In this document: positions 1 through 9,201 of the stretch, in pieces | Layout: the number at the start of each line of letters is the position of its first letter | How positions within the stretch are numbered: position 1 is the stretch's first letter | NCBI RefSeq assembly: GCF_902459485.1 | Contig: NZ_LR699119.1 | Span: 2,294,001 to 2,358,000 of the forward strand | DNA length: 64,000 nucleotides | Source: Aquicella siphonis | GTDB taxonomy: Bacteria; Pseudomonadota; Gammaproteobacteria; DSM-16500 | Direction: 5' to 3' | Position numbers and translations under genes: made by a program | Notes under the pieces: model-generated | Told to the model about the DNA's origin: nothing | Seen by the model: only the letters and a program-made list of their open reading frames with translations | The model's database searches: none

Positions 1-429
1 CCCTCGCCCATTACCAAATTCGTGTTGGGTATTTTTTGCGCCGGCCTTGGGTTTCTGGTGATGGGGATAAGCACCCATTTTTCAGATGCGGCCGGCTTGA
101 TCAATCCGCTCTGGATTTTTTTCGCTTACCTATTAATTACTATTGGTGAACTACTGCTGTCACCCATCGGCTTGTCAGCAGTTACGCTGCTTGCACCGCC
201 CAACCTGATCGGCATGATGATGGGCATCTGGTTTGTTGCAACCGGATTTGGCGGTATATTTGCCGGATGGATTGCAAAATTGTCCAGTATTCCGGATGCC
301 GCCGCCTCCACCGCCCAGAAACTGGCCATCTACCAGGCTGCGTTTTACGATTACGCTTATCTTGCATTCTTCATTGCAATCGCCCTTTTCTTCGTACAGA
401 TAGGCATGAAGAAAATCATGCGGACATGA
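1..429 (+). CDS. POT/PTR-family peptide transporter, C-terminal part (partial)
   Basis: The reading frame is open from the first base, so the gene begins outside the window; only about the last 142 residues are present. The visible part has four or so hydrophobic segments and the motif GIWFVATGFGGIFAGW, typical of the last third of proton-dependent oligopeptide (DtpT/POT) transporters of the major facilitator superfamily. The family imports di- and tripeptides across the inner membrane with protons. The protein ends with a short basic tail (MKKIMRT). The gap to efp is 56 bp, and efp has its own good ribosome binding site. The substrate is inferred from family resemblance only. Confidence 0.75.
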   Translation, partial: PSPITKFVLGIFCAGLGFLVMGISTHFSDAAGLINPLWIFFAYLLITIGELLLSPIGLSAVTLLAPPNLIGMMMGIWFVATGFGGIFAGWIAKLSSIPDAAASTAQKLAIYQAAFYDYAYLAFFIAIALFFVQIGMKKIMRT

Positions 430-485
430 TTTGCCCTGCGGATAACGCGAGGTTATGATATGCCCAATATTTTAGGAGTGAATTT

Positions 486-1055
486 ATGAGCTCATACGGC
501 TTGAACGAAATAAGAAGCGGAATGAAACTTCTCATCGACGGAGATCCCTGCGTCGTTGTGGATAACGAGTTTGTCAAGCCAGGCAAAGGCCAGGCTTTTA
601 ACCGTTTAAGATACCGCAACCTCAAAACCGGCCGTGTGATTGAGCGGACTTACAAATCCGGAGACAGCATTCCTTCTGCCGATGTCGTTGAAGTCGACGC
701 CCAGTTTTTATATGGCGACGGAACAGAATGGCACTTCATGGCGACTGAAACATTCGAACAGTATGCGGTTCATGAAACCGAAGTTTCTGAAGCCAAGATA
801 TGGCTCAAGGAGCAGGCTGAATGTAAGATCACCCTGTGGAATGGCACACCGATTCTCGTTATCCCGCCCACATTCGTCAGCCTGAAAGTGGTGGAAACAG
901 ACCCCGGGTTGAAAGGCGACACCGCAGGAAGCGGCGGCAAACCTGCAAAGCTGGAGTCTGGCGCCGTGGTGCGCGTGCCCTTGTTTGTACAGGAAGGCGA
1001 AATTATCAAGGTAGACACCCGAACCGGTGAATATGTCTCCCGTGTCAAGGAATAG
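486..1055 (+). CDS. efp: Elongation factor P
   Basis: This 189-residue protein has the usual EF-P length and three beta-barrel domains. It binds between the ribosomal P and E sites and relieves stalling at polyproline stretches. The loop VKPGKGQAF carries Lys34, the residue that EpmA beta-lysylates in gammaproteobacteria. The C-terminal domain ends in the family-typical [17 protein letters not shown]. The start is fixed by an AGGAG ribosome binding site just upstream of the ATG. The modifying enzyme epmA follows after 12 bp, so factor and modifier are probably co-transcribed. The lysine 2,3-aminomutase epmB is not in the window. Confidence 0.97.
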   Translation: MSSYGLNEIRSGMKLLIDGDPCVVVDNEFVKPGKGQAFNRLRYRNLKTGRVIERTYKSGDSIPSADVVEVDAQFLYGDGTEWHFMATETFEQYAVHETEVSEAKIWLKEQAECKITLWNGTPILVIPPTFVSLKVVETDPGLKGDTAGSGGKPAKLESGAVVRVPLFVQEGEIIKVDTRTGEYVSRVKE

Positions 1056-1067
1056 CGGTTCCTGATT

Positions 1068-2063
1068 ATGTCCGCAAGTATTAACACGCTGCATTCCACC
1101 GCAAACTGGGAACCCTCCTCCTCGCTCGCAACCTTGAGGCAGCGTGCACATATCCTGAAAATCATTCGGGATTTTTTTTTCGCGCGCGGGGTCATGGAAG
1201 TGGAAACTCCCTTGTTGTGCCGCGCTTCCGTAACCGATCCTTTCATTCAAAGCATTCCGGCATTATTTCAATCCCGCGCGGGAGCAAAGGAAGAATATTA
1301 TTATCTGCAAACATCCCCGGAATATGCCATGAAACGACTGCTTGCCGCGGGAAGCGGAGCAATTTTCCAACTGACCAAGGCATTCAGGCAAGGTGAAACC
1401 GGCCGCTTTCATAATCCCGAATTCAGCATGCTGGAGTGGTATAGACCCGGATTTGATCATCATGACCTGATGAATGAAATGGATGAATTACTCCAGATTA
1501 CCCTGGGAAAATCTTCTGCTGAGCGCTGCTCTTATCGCGATGTCTTTCTGCAGCATCTGAACCTCGATCCTCATCATGCCTCGCTCCAGGACCTTGAACA
1601 ATGCGCGGTAAAAAACAGCCTGCAAATCGCCGGTGAAATTGATGACAAAGACACCTGGCTGCAACTGCTGATGTCCGAATACATTGAAAAGCGTGTAGGC
1701 CAGGACCGGCCATGTTTTATTTATGACTTCCCCGCCTCGCAAGCCGCTCTGGCACGGATAAAACCCGGCGATCCTCCGACAGCCTCACGTTTTGAAGTTT
1801 ATTACCAGGGTATTGAACTGGCCAACGGATTTCATGAATTACAAGACGCGTCAGAACAACGGCACCGCTTCAAAAAAAACCTCCAGGAACGCGCACGGCT
1901 AGGCTTGCCCGAAATGGAAATTGATGAATTATTTCTGACCGCGCTTGAGCACGGCTTGCCAGACTGCGCGGGCGTAGCGCTGGGAATCGACCGTCTCATC
2001 ATGCTGGCGGCCGGCAAAGACAGCCTCTCCGAAGTACTGGCATTCGATTTTTCACGCGCATGA
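1068..2063 (+). CDS. epmA: EF-P--(R)-beta-lysine ligase
   Basis: A class II lysyl-tRNA synthetase paralogue of 331 residues that lacks the N-terminal anticodon-binding domain, as expected for EpmA (GenX/PoxA). It activates beta-lysine with ATP and attaches it to Lys34 of EF-P. Signature stretches include the motif 2 region FRQGETGRFHNPEFSMLEWY, the segment YYQGIELANGFHEL, and the motif 3 region GVALGIDRLIMLAAG. It lies 12 bp after efp on the same strand. Its stop lies 9 bp from the end of the convergent methyltransferase gene. Confidence 0.95.
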   Translation: MSASINTLHSTANWEPSSSLATLRQRAHILKIIRDFFFARGVMEVETPLLCRASVTDPFIQSIPALFQSRAGAKEEYYYLQTSPEYAMKRLLAAGSGAIFQLTKAFRQGETGRFHNPEFSMLEWYRPGFDHHDLMNEMDELLQITLGKSSAERCSYRDVFLQHLNLDPHHASLQDLEQCAVKNSLQIAGEIDDKDTWLQLLMSEYIEKRVGQDRPCFIYDFPASQAALARIKPGDPPTASRFEVYYQGIELANGFHELQDASEQRHRFKKNLQERARLGLPEMEIDELFLTALEHGLPDCAGVALGIDRLIMLAAGKDSLSEVLAFDFSRA

Positions 2064-2072
2064 ATGCAAAAC

Positions 2073-3311
2073 TCAATCACGTTTGCGCCACAACCCTTGT
2101 ATATCACCTATGTAAGCCTGCCTGAAACCTGCCGCACAATAACAAAGGTAAAAACGCCACATGCGTATGAAACGCTCCGGAAATCCCTGCTCTCTGACCT
2201 TATCAACATGGTTATTAAACCGCTTCAGCCAGTCCAGCAAGGTGACGGCGTAATGCTTGCCAATGTCACGCATTTGCAATAACTGCATCCGCGTCTGGGT
2301 AGCAATGCACTGAGAAATGGTATTGACTGAAGGCAGGCAGCCGCCTGGAAATATATATTTCTTGATAAAATCCATCTGGTCTTTTGCACTTTCATAATTC
2401 TGATCATTGATGGTGATCGCCTGCAGGAAAAACAAGCCGCCGGGTTTTAGCAGTTGATTGCATTGGCGAAAAAAAACATTAAAATACTGGTCACCCACCG
2501 CTTCTATCATTTCAATAGATACCAGCTTGTCATATCGCCCGGTCAGATTCCGATAATCCTGGTTCAATAATTCGATACGGTTTTGCAATCCCAGATGCGC
2601 GATTTCATTTTTGACATAAGCATATTGTTTGTCTGAAATAGTGGTAGTGGTCACCCTGCAGCCATGCTTGCGCGCGGCATAAAATGCGAAACCACCCCAC
2701 CCTGTGCCTATCTCAAGGACATGGTCACTGGGCTTTAACTGTAATTGCTGACAAATGTTTTCCAGTTTTTTCAGGGAAGCATGCTCAAGACTGATGCGCT
2801 CAGGTTCATAGAGCGCACTGGAATACATCATGTTGGGATCCAGAAATAATTTGAAAAAATCATTTCCCAAATCATAATGGGCGATAATATTCTGCTTTGC
2901 GCTGGTGATGTCATTTTTATGAAAAATTCGTCTGAAGCGCTGCAGCCAGTTCATGAATCTGATGTAGGGATTTTCTATCTTGTCCTGCACTTGAGAGTTG
3001 ATAATCATGAGCTCAATCAACCTGGTTAAATCATCAGTCTCCCAGTCACCGTCCATGTAACTTTCAGCCGCGCCCAAAACACCTTGTAAAAGGATTTTTT
3101 TATAGAATTGCATATCCTTGACTTGTATTTGGACTCTGATGACATCCTGACCTTCCTGGCTTCCGAATGCATGAACACCAGATTGATCCGTGATGACAAG
3201 ACTGCCCTTTTGAATACCCGAAAGCCATCGCAAGACCATTTTTTGCGACAGCCAATATGATTTGCTTGCTGCTGTATCTGTGCCTGTTTCGGTGCCTGCT
3301 TCATCTTCCAT
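2073..3311 (-). CDS. CFA-synthase-like SAM-dependent methyltransferase
   Basis: A 412-residue member of the cyclopropane-fatty-acyl-phospholipid synthase family (COG2230). An N-terminal accessory domain of about 150 residues precedes a Rossmann methyltransferase with SAM motif VLEIGTGWGGFAFYAA. Family members transfer a methylene or methyl group from SAM to the double bond of a phospholipid acyl chain. Two positions differ from E. coli Cfa: the segment is MMYSSALYEPE where Cfa has a Cys (YSCAYW), and MIEAVG where Cfa has FEHVG. This places it in the 'MYSSA' subgroup, whose product need not be a cyclopropane. An acyl desaturase gene lies directly upstream on the same strand and could supply the unsaturated substrate. 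The start has only a weak ribosome binding site. Confidence 0.85.
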   Translation of the reverse strand: MEDEAGTETGTDTAASKSYWLSQKMVLRWLSGIQKGSLVITDQSGVHAFGSQEGQDVIRVQIQVKDMQFYKKILLQGVLGAAESYMDGDWETDDLTRLIELMIINSQVQDKIENPYIRFMNWLQRFRRIFHKNDITSAKQNIIAHYDLGNDFFKLFLDPNMMYSSALYEPERISLEHASLKKLENICQQLQLKPSDHVLEIGTGWGGFAFYAARKHGCRVTTTTISDKQYAYVKNEIAHLGLQNRIELLNQDYRNLTGRYDKLVSIEMIEAVGDQYFNVFFRQCNQLLKPGGLFFLQAITINDQNYESAKDQMDFIKKYIFPGGCLPSVNTISQCIATQTRMQLLQMRDIGKHYAVTLLDWLKRFNNHVDKVREQGFPERFIRMWRFYLCYCAAGFRQAYIGDIQGLWRKRD

Positions 3312-3468
3312 ATCGAAAATAGTCCTTTATTTCGTCTGGGCATATCTAAAAAGGTACACGGTTTAAGGACGATTTAAAAGCCTCACAACATACTATCCGC
3401 TGAACAGCGGATGCCATTGATTGAACCGCGACCAATTCACAAGCATTCCAGGGTAGCAGTGCGTCTCT

Positions 3469-4389
3469 TTATACCAAATCTTTCTGCAAGACAGATTTTG
3501 GAACGCCGCGCACATCCCAGATTATGCCAATTTTTTCCATTAGCTTGAGCACATAATAGGTAATATCCACTTCCCACCACACAAAACCCTGCCTCGCAGT
3601 CGCGGGATAATGATGATGATTATTATGCCAGCCCTCTCCCAGCGTCAGCAAAGCAAGAAACACGTTATTACGGCTGTTATCCTTGGTGTGGAAGCGTTTT
3701 TTTCCCAGCACATGAGAAAGCGAATTGATGGTGACTGTTGTATGAAACAATGCGATGGTGGAAAGACAAAAACCCCATACCACCATTTGTCCCGCGCCAG
3801 TCCCCAGCTGCGGCGCATAGCGCTGCATTAACATACCGGAAAAAAATAAAGCGACAAACAAGATGGTCGGCATTAACACATCATACCGCTCCAGAAATAC
3901 CAGTTCGGGGTAACGAGCAAGGTCACGCACACGTTCCGGATTAAAATGGTAATGACGTTTGGACATAAACCAGCCCATGTGGCTCCACCAGAATCCGTGT
4001 TGAACAGGAGAATGGGCATCTGAGGGTTCGTCAGAACACATGTGATGCTGCCGGTGATGCGCCGCCCACCATAATGGACCTCTTTGAATACAGGTGCCGG
4101 CCATCATGGCGAATACAAACTGCCAAAAGCGATTGGTTTGATAAGTCTTGTGTGAAAAATAACGATGGTAAAACGCGCCTATGAAAAAAACACGAACAAC
4201 ATATAAGACCAGTGCGGTAATAAATGCGACCCAGCTGAACCCGAAATAAAAAACCAGCAGACAGCCCAGGTTCAGCAGTATAAACGGCATGGTGCGCAAC
4301 CAGTCAATCTCGTCACCATTCTTCATATTCGGATCATAATGATTCTGACTTGCTATCCAGTTAAATAGAATTTGCCCTAATTTCTTCAT
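3469..4389 (-). CDS. Membrane fatty acid (acyl-CoA/acyl-lipid) desaturase
   Basis: An integral-membrane di-iron desaturase with all three histidine boxes: HRYFSH, HHRQHH and WHNNHHH, plus about four hydrophobic segments. The family inserts a cis double bond, usually delta-9, into acyl chains. The frame stays open upstream to 4581, but the ATG at 4389 is preferred because an AGAGGAAAG ribosome binding site lies 8 bases before it and the protein then starts MKKLGQILFNW with usual family length (306 residues). Together with the downstream CFA-like methyltransferase it forms a small lipid-modification unit. The 157 bp between the two genes may hold a separate promoter for the methyltransferase. 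Confidence 0.9.
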   Translation of the reverse strand: MKKLGQILFNWIASQNHYDPNMKNGDEIDWLRTMPFILLNLGCLLVFYFGFSWVAFITALVLYVVRVFFIGAFYHRYFSHKTYQTNRFWQFVFAMMAGTCIQRGPLWWAAHHRQHHMCSDEPSDAHSPVQHGFWWSHMGWFMSKRHYHFNPERVRDLARYPELVFLERYDVLMPTILFVALFFSGMLMQRYAPQLGTGAGQMVVWGFCLSTIALFHTTVTINSLSHVLGKKRFHTKDNSRNNVFLALLTLGEGWHNNHHHYPATARQGFVWWEVDITYYVLKLMEKIGIIWDVRGVPKSVLQKDLV

Positions 4390-4825
4390 CCAGCTTTCCT
4401 CTTTGAGCATTCGTGACACTCTCACCAATGCGGCATAAAACCACGCAAACGTTCCAAGGGCAAGTGACGCTTTTCGCCTTTGGAAACATCTTATCGCCAA
4501 GTTCCCCGCAGCAAGCGGCGGGAAGGCGTCATCACGCCGGATTATACTAGGGTCTATTGACATTTCTACCCTGTAGTTCAATGAACATGTGGATAAATGG
4601 CTTGCTTTTTTGCAAAATTAATGGTCAGATAGCCTTCTTGAGATTTTTACATCATCACCAATGAGTTGTATCCCTCCTGCATTTGCTCTCATGGGTTCAC
4701 CTGAAATGATTTTTGGTTAGTCTGATTGGCGATGATACACATTAACCGCCGGCTATCTAGGTCTTTTTCCTTGGGAAATACGCGACTCTACATGGCTCGC
4801 CTATTCGTTATAACGAGGATAAAAC
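4390..4825. other. Divergent intergenic region between desaturase and helicase
   Basis: 436 bp between two divergent genes if the desaturase starts at 4389. Bases 4390-4581 continue the desaturase frame open but show no protein-like conservation that I recognise. The rest is AT-rich and presumably holds both promoters and a long helicase leader. A single perfect DnaA-box-like nonamer lies at 4588-4596 on the minus strand. I see no small gene here. Confidence 0.5.
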
Positions 4826-6487
4826 GTGAATAGCTTTTCAGATTTTAATTTTAATTCAGATATTTACAAAGCCATCTCCATTTGCGGCTATACCCGCCCC
4901 ACCCCGGTGCAGTCTCAATCCATTCCTTTTGTCATGAAAGGCAAGGATGTGGTTGTTTCCGCCCAAACAGGAACGGGCAAAACCGCTTCTTTTGTACTGC
5001 CAGCCTTGCAACGGCTAAGCCAGCAGGGTCCGTCAAAAAAAACCCGGGTTCTGATCCTGACCCCGACACGCGAGTTGGCCAGCCAGATCACCAAGGCTGC
5101 AAGCCTCTATGGCAAGTTCATGCGCTTTAATATCGTCAGCCTGGTCGGCGGCATGCCTTACCATCATCAAATCAAAGACCTGGCCCGCGGCGCGGACATA
5201 TTGGTTGCCACGCCAGGACGGCTGCTTGACCATCTGGAACAAAAGCGTGTCGATTTGTCTCAGGTGGAAATGCTGGTGCTCGACGAAGCAGACCGCATGC
5301 TGGATATGGGTTTTATTGATGACGTTCAATATATTGCAAAACTCACCCCGGCAAAACGCCAGACACTGCTGTTTAGCGCCACCCTGGATAATAAGCTGAT
5401 GAACGCAGTGAAACATTTGTTGAAAAATCCTGAGCGCATCGATTTGTCCCATGAAAAACTGGCTGCGCCACAAATCAGACAGGAAATGTATAAAGCGAAT
5501 AATCCGCAGCACAAAAACCGGCTTTTGAAACATTTTCTGAATGACGCCAATATTTTCAAGGCAATCATCTTTTCAGCGACAAAAATCAACGCCGACAAAC
5601 TGGCCAATCAATTACGCGATGAAGGATTCGCGGCTGCCGCCCTTCATGGCGACTTGCGGCAAAATGTACGTAATCGCACCCTGGAACAATTGCGCCGCGG
5701 CAAAATCCAATTCCTGGTCGCCACTGACGTTGCGGCACGCGGTATTGATGTCAGTGATATCACCCACGTTTTCAATTATGACCTGCCGCGGTTTTGCGAG
5801 GATTATGTACACCGCATAGGCCGTACTGGCCGCGCAGGCAAAACCGGCGTCGCGATATCCTTTGTACTGCCTTCAGATGCCCGGCATCTGCAATCCATTG
5901 AGCGCTACCTTGGACAACGCATCAAACTGATGCAGAATATTGATGCCGGTGATTCCTCCGCGCCGAAAAAACATAGTGTGAATTCACATGAAATCCTGAC
6001 CTTGCCTCATAACAAGGTTCGCGCTGAAAAGCACATGGCACCTGCCAAACAGCACCGTCAGGACAGGAATTTCCAGGCCCGGCAAGATGACGGACAGAAT
6101 GAGGGATACCACTCCGGACATAAACACAAACCAGGTGTCACTTACAAAACCAGTAAAAAGGACAAGCAGAGTAAAAGCCACAAAACAGCCAGACCTTTCG
6201 CCAGCAAAAATGAAAAAAACCGCAGCAAGGCCGGCGGCAGCAAAAAAGACCCGTATGAACAATATGAACCCAGGAAAGGCTACAGCCATAAAAAACCGTA
6301 TTCGCCGGGAAAGAAAGACGCCCATGATGCCGACACCCGCAAGCCTTTGAATTCTGAAATGCCTCATTCCAGAAAAAACCGTGAGGGCAAGAACGACACG
6401 TCCTCACGATTTAAAAAAAAGCCCCACGGGAAATCCCGGCGGACTTCGAATTATTCAGCAGCAGGAAATAATCAGAAGCGCTCTTGA
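4826..6487 (+). CDS. DEAD-box ATP-dependent RNA helicase (RhlE-like)
   Basis: A 553-residue DEAD-box helicase. Visible motifs in order are the Q motif GYTRPTPVQSQSIP, AQTGTGKT (Walker A), PTRELA, DEADRMLDMGF, SAT, RGIDVSD and HRIGRTGRAG. The helicase core ends near residue 370; the remaining 180 residues are a disordered Lys/Arg/Ser-rich tail, as in RhlE-type enzymes, which likely binds RNA. Such helicases act in ribosome assembly, RNA turnover and cold adaptation. The start is GTG, chosen because an AACGAGG ribosome binding site lies just upstream. I cannot tell from sequence alone whether it is RhlE or a close relative such as RhlB or SrmB. Confidence 0.92.
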   Translation: MNSFSDFNFNSDIYKAISICGYTRPTPVQSQSIPFVMKGKDVVVSAQTGTGKTASFVLPALQRLSQQGPSKKTRVLILTPTRELASQITKAASLYGKFMRFNIVSLVGGMPYHHQIKDLARGADILVATPGRLLDHLEQKRVDLSQVEMLVLDEADRMLDMGFIDDVQYIAKLTPAKRQTLLFSATLDNKLMNAVKHLLKNPERIDLSHEKLAAPQIRQEMYKANNPQHKNRLLKHFLNDANIFKAIIFSATKINADKLANQLRDEGFAAAALHGDLRQNVRNRTLEQLRRGKIQFLVATDVAARGIDVSDITHVFNYDLPRFCEDYVHRIGRTGRAGKTGVAISFVLPSDARHLQSIERYLGQRIKLMQNIDAGDSSAPKKHSVNSHEILTLPHNKVRAEKHMAPAKQHRQDRNFQARQDDGQNEGYHSGHKHKPGVTYKTSKKDKQSKSHKTARPFASKNEKNRSKAGGSKKDPYEQYEPRKGYSHKKPYSPGKKDAHDADTRKPLNSEMPHSRKNREGKNDTSSRFKKKPHGKSRRTSNYSAAGNNQKRS

Positions 6488-6515
6488 GCGGCGTTTTAAA
6501 CATATCATCCTTAAA

Positions 6516-6542
6516 CCCTCTCCGCATTGAATGCGGAGAGGG
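6516..6542. terminator. Strong hairpin after the helicase gene
   Basis: A perfect 13-bp inverted repeat separated by a single G (CCCTCTCCGCATT...AATGCGGAGAGGG) lies 29 bp after the helicase stop. There is no run of T on either side, so it may be a transcript-stabilising or processing hairpin rather than a classical rho-independent terminator. The helicase and the EVE gene converge here. Confidence 0.45.
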
Positions 6543-6622
6543 TAATATTCCTCGATGGTCAGGGAAAGCTTCTCTGCGATTTTTCAGAAAATGCTCATTG
6601 AGCTATGTCAGTCTTTTACCAC

Positions 6623-7089
6623 TTAACGCTTCGCAGCAAGACTTGTTATTACCTTCCATTCCTCAGATGTGACAGGGGTGATAGACAAACGATTGCCTTT
6701 GCGCAGTATCATCATGTCTTTTAGCTTGGGATGCCGCTTCATTTCCTCCAGCGTAACCAAAGCCTGGAATTTCTCTACCAGTTTCACATCCACCATATAC
6801 CAGCGCGGCTGGTCCGGCGTGCTGCCAGAATCATAATGATCTGAGTTTATGTCCCAGGCTGTAAAATCCGGATAACCATTTCTGACCACTTCTACAATCC
6901 CGGCCACTCCAGGGGGATGACAACTTGAGTGATAAAAAAACCAAGGTCGCCGGTCTTCATGTCATCACGCAGCATATTGCGCGCCTGGTAATTGCGCACG
7001 CCATCCCAATACGCTGTCTGCCCCGGGCGACAGCTTAAATCATCGATACTGAAACACTCCGGCTCTGATTTCAACAACCAATAATTCAT
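6623..7089 (-). pseudogene. EVE-domain protein (thymocyte nuclear protein 1 family), frameshifted
   Basis: Two overlapping frames together give one EVE-domain protein of about 155 residues. The first begins MNYWLLKSEPECFSIDDL and contains WDGVRNYQARNML and GDLGFF. The second resumes with AGIVEVVRNGYPDFTAWD and RWYMVDVKL. The break is at a run of seven T on the coding strand (6938-6944): with eight T the reading would continue FFYHSSCHPPGVAGIVEV, exactly the family consensus. A single-base deletion therefore splits the gene. EVE domains are PUA-like and bind modified bases. Possible explanations are a real recent pseudogene, slippage-tolerant expression, or a sequencing error in the homopolymer. 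The start at 7089 is set by homology. Confidence 0.88.
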
Positions 7090-7145
7090 TCTGTTTCCCG
7101 TAAAATCAAAATGGAAGGCCTGGACACAATATCCAGGCAACCATA

Positions 7146-8402
7146 TTAGAACTTTTTCATGGCATCAAAAAATTCGTCGTTTGTTTTGGTATCCTTCATC
7201 TTGTCGATAAGAAACTCAACAGCACCTTCTTCCATAGGCTGCAAGAGTTTGCGCAGAATCCAGATGCGCTGTAAAACTTCTTTTGATACAAATTTCTCGT
7301 CACGGCGTGTACCGCTGCGGTTTACGTTGATGGCAGGATAGACGCGGCGTTCTGCAATACGGCGATCCAGATGGATTTCCATATTGCCCGTTCCCTTGAA
7401 TTCCTCGTAGATCACATCATCCATTTTCGACCCTGTTTCCACCAGTGCCGTTGCGATAATCGTCAGACTGCCGCCTTCTTCAATATTTCGTGCCGCGCCA
7501 AAGAAACGCTTGGGCCTTTGCAATGCATTGGAATCAACGCCGCCGGTCAACACTTTGCCGGATGCCGGCACAACAGTATTATAAGCTCGCGCAAGCCGGG
7601 TGATGGAATCCAGCAGGATGACAACATCACGCTTATGTTCAACCAGCCGCTTGGCTTTCTCAATCACCATTTCCGCCACTTGGACATGACGGTTTGCCGG
7701 TTCGTCGAAGGTGCTCGCTATCACTTCACCCTTGACGGAACGGGACATTTCCGTGACTTCTTCAGGGCGCTCGTCAATTAAAAGCACGATCAGATAACAT
7801 TCAGGATGATTGTGGGCAATGGAATGGGCTATATTTTGCAGCATCATGGTCTTACCCGCTTTAGGCGGAGAAACAATCAAGCCGCGCTGGCCTTTTCCGA
7901 AAGGCGAAATGAGATCAATCACTCTCGCCGTAATATCTTCCGTGCTGCCGTTTCCCAACTCCATTTTAAGATGCTTGTCCGCAAATAGCGGCGTCAGGTT
8001 TTCAAACAAAACCTTGTTCTTGGCATTTTCAGGCGCTTCGAAATTGATTTCATCCACTTTTAACAGGGCAAAATAACGCTCGCCTTCTTTGGGAGGACGA
8101 ATTTTACCAGAGATGGTATCGCCCGTGCGTAAATTGAATCGGCGGATTTGGCTGGGAGAAACATAAATATCATCAGGGCCGGCGAGATATGAACCTTCAG
8201 CTGAGCGTAAAAAACCGAAACCATCTTGAAGAATTTCCAGCACGCCGTCGCCATAAATATCTTCACCGCGTTTCGCATGCTCCTTCAGGATTGCAAAAAT
8301 AATATCCTGCTTTCTTGAGCGGGCCATGTTTTCCAGCCCATATTGTTCAGCCAGTGTAACCAATTCAGCTGCACTTTTTTTCTTAAGCTCAGTTAAATTC
8401 AT
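7146..8402 (-). CDS. rho: Transcription termination factor Rho
   Basis: A 418-residue hexameric RNA-dependent ATPase that ends untranslated transcripts. The N-terminal helical domain (1-47) and cold-shock-like primary RNA-binding domain (about 48-120, with [16 protein letters not shown]) are followed by the ATPase. The Walker A motif is SPPKAGKT at 178-185, Walker B is [16 protein letters not shown], and the Q-loop/R-loop region is present ([16 protein letters not shown]). Length and residues match E. coli Rho closely. It lies downstream of trxA on the same strand, the conserved trxA-rho order, with 406 bp between them. Confidence 0.98.
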   Translation of the reverse strand: MNLTELKKKSAAELVTLAEQYGLENMARSRKQDIIFAILKEHAKRGEDIYGDGVLEILQDGFGFLRSAEGSYLAGPDDIYVSPSQIRRFNLRTGDTISGKIRPPKEGERYFALLKVDEINFEAPENAKNKVLFENLTPLFADKHLKMELGNGSTEDITARVIDLISPFGKGQRGLIVSPPKAGKTMMLQNIAHSIAHNHPECYLIVLLIDERPEEVTEMSRSVKGEVIASTFDEPANRHVQVAEMVIEKAKRLVEHKRDVVILLDSITRLARAYNTVVPASGKVLTGGVDSNALQRPKRFFGAARNIEEGGSLTIIATALVETGSKMDDVIYEEFKGTGNMEIHLDRRIAERRVYPAINVNRSGTRRDEKFVSKEVLQRIWILRKLLQPMEEGAVEFLIDKMKDTKTNDEFFDAMKKF

Positions 8403-8808
8403 AATGATTTAAACCCTAAAAATAAAAAACGTTGATTGATTGTAAACACAGAAGAGACACTCTAATTAATTTACCCAATATGCCGTGCAAGTTTCATTCA
8501 TGTATCAGCAGGGATCTTCCGAAAGACGACTCGCATTCCCTTTCACAACAAGCGCAAACCACTCGTGACAGGCAATTGAATCTCTATCCTAAAGTTATGC
8601 CAGACTCAGGGCCTGGACACCTGATAACCGCTAACAAGAACTATGGAGTTTACGACAGGTAAGAGGGTTATCTACCCACTAAAAATATCACTAATTTATG
8701 AGAATATCCAGTTTCCTGAAACACTATTAGCATCCGAACCGTTCGCGCGGGATAGATACCGCGCGAAGCCGGCCGTTAATTCACAAGGCGGGGCAATCGA
8801 GACAAATA
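8403..8808 (-). other. Long trxA-rho intergenic / rho leader region
   Basis: 406 bp between the trxA stop and the rho start, both read leftwards. In E. coli the equivalent leader mediates rho autoregulation; by analogy this may be the rho 5' leader, but no rhoL peptide is recognisable. The only clear structure is a perfect 9-bp hairpin at 8742-8767 (TTCGCGCGG, 8-base loop, CCGCGCGAA). It lies 42 bp downstream of the trxA stop and is not followed by a T run. Nothing else gene-like is seen. Confidence 0.5.
8742..8767 (-). terminator. GC-rich hairpin downstream of trxA
   Basis: Perfect 9-bp stem with an 8-base loop located just past trxA in its direction of transcription. It lacks a U-tract, so it could be a 3'-end stabiliser for trxA mRNA, a pause site before rho, or part of the rho leader structure. 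Confidence 0.4.
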
Positions 8809-9135
8809 TCAGATGTGATTATCAATAAACTTCGCCAATTCGGCTTTGTTAATCAAGCCAACCTGAGTGGCAACAACCTGGCCTTCCTTGAAGAGGATCA
8901 AGGTAGGAATGCCACGAACACCAAATTTGGGCGGGGTAGAGGGATTATGGTCAACATCCAGCTTGACGAATTTTACTTTATCTGTGTACTGGGAAGCCAC
9001 ATCTTCGATGATAGGCGCCAGCGCCTTGCATGGACCACACCATTGGGCCCAGAAATCTACAATCACAGGTATATTGGATTCAATCACTTCGTTTTCAAAA
9101 GATGCGTCGCTGATTGCATGGATATGGCTGCTCAT
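8809..9135 (-). CDS. trxA: Thioredoxin 1
   Basis: A 108-residue thioredoxin with the active site WCGPCK and the conserved cis-proline segment GIPTLILF. It reduces protein disulfides in the cytoplasm and is recharged by thioredoxin reductase. The conserved buried Asp is present in PVIVDFWAQWCGPC. It sits directly upstream of rho as in many gammaproteobacteria. A GAAGG-type ribosome binding site precedes the start. Confidence 0.97.
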   Translation of the reverse strand: MSSHIHAISDASFENEVIESNIPVIVDFWAQWCGPCKALAPIIEDVASQYTDKVKFVKLDVDHNPSTPPKFGVRGIPTLILFKEGQVVATQVGLINKAELAKFIDNHI

Positions 9136-9201
9136 GGTAAGACCTTCTATAAGTTAGATATTTTAAGATATAAAATATATATTGAGGCATTTTAAAAGAA
9201 A

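Noticed and set aside
708-1250. Long open frame antisense to efp/epmA
   Set aside because: It is a shadow of two highly conserved genes, and its product has no protein-like features.
4390-4581. N-terminal extension of the desaturase
   Set aside because: The internal ATG has the ribosome binding site and the family N-terminus; the extension has no recognisable content.
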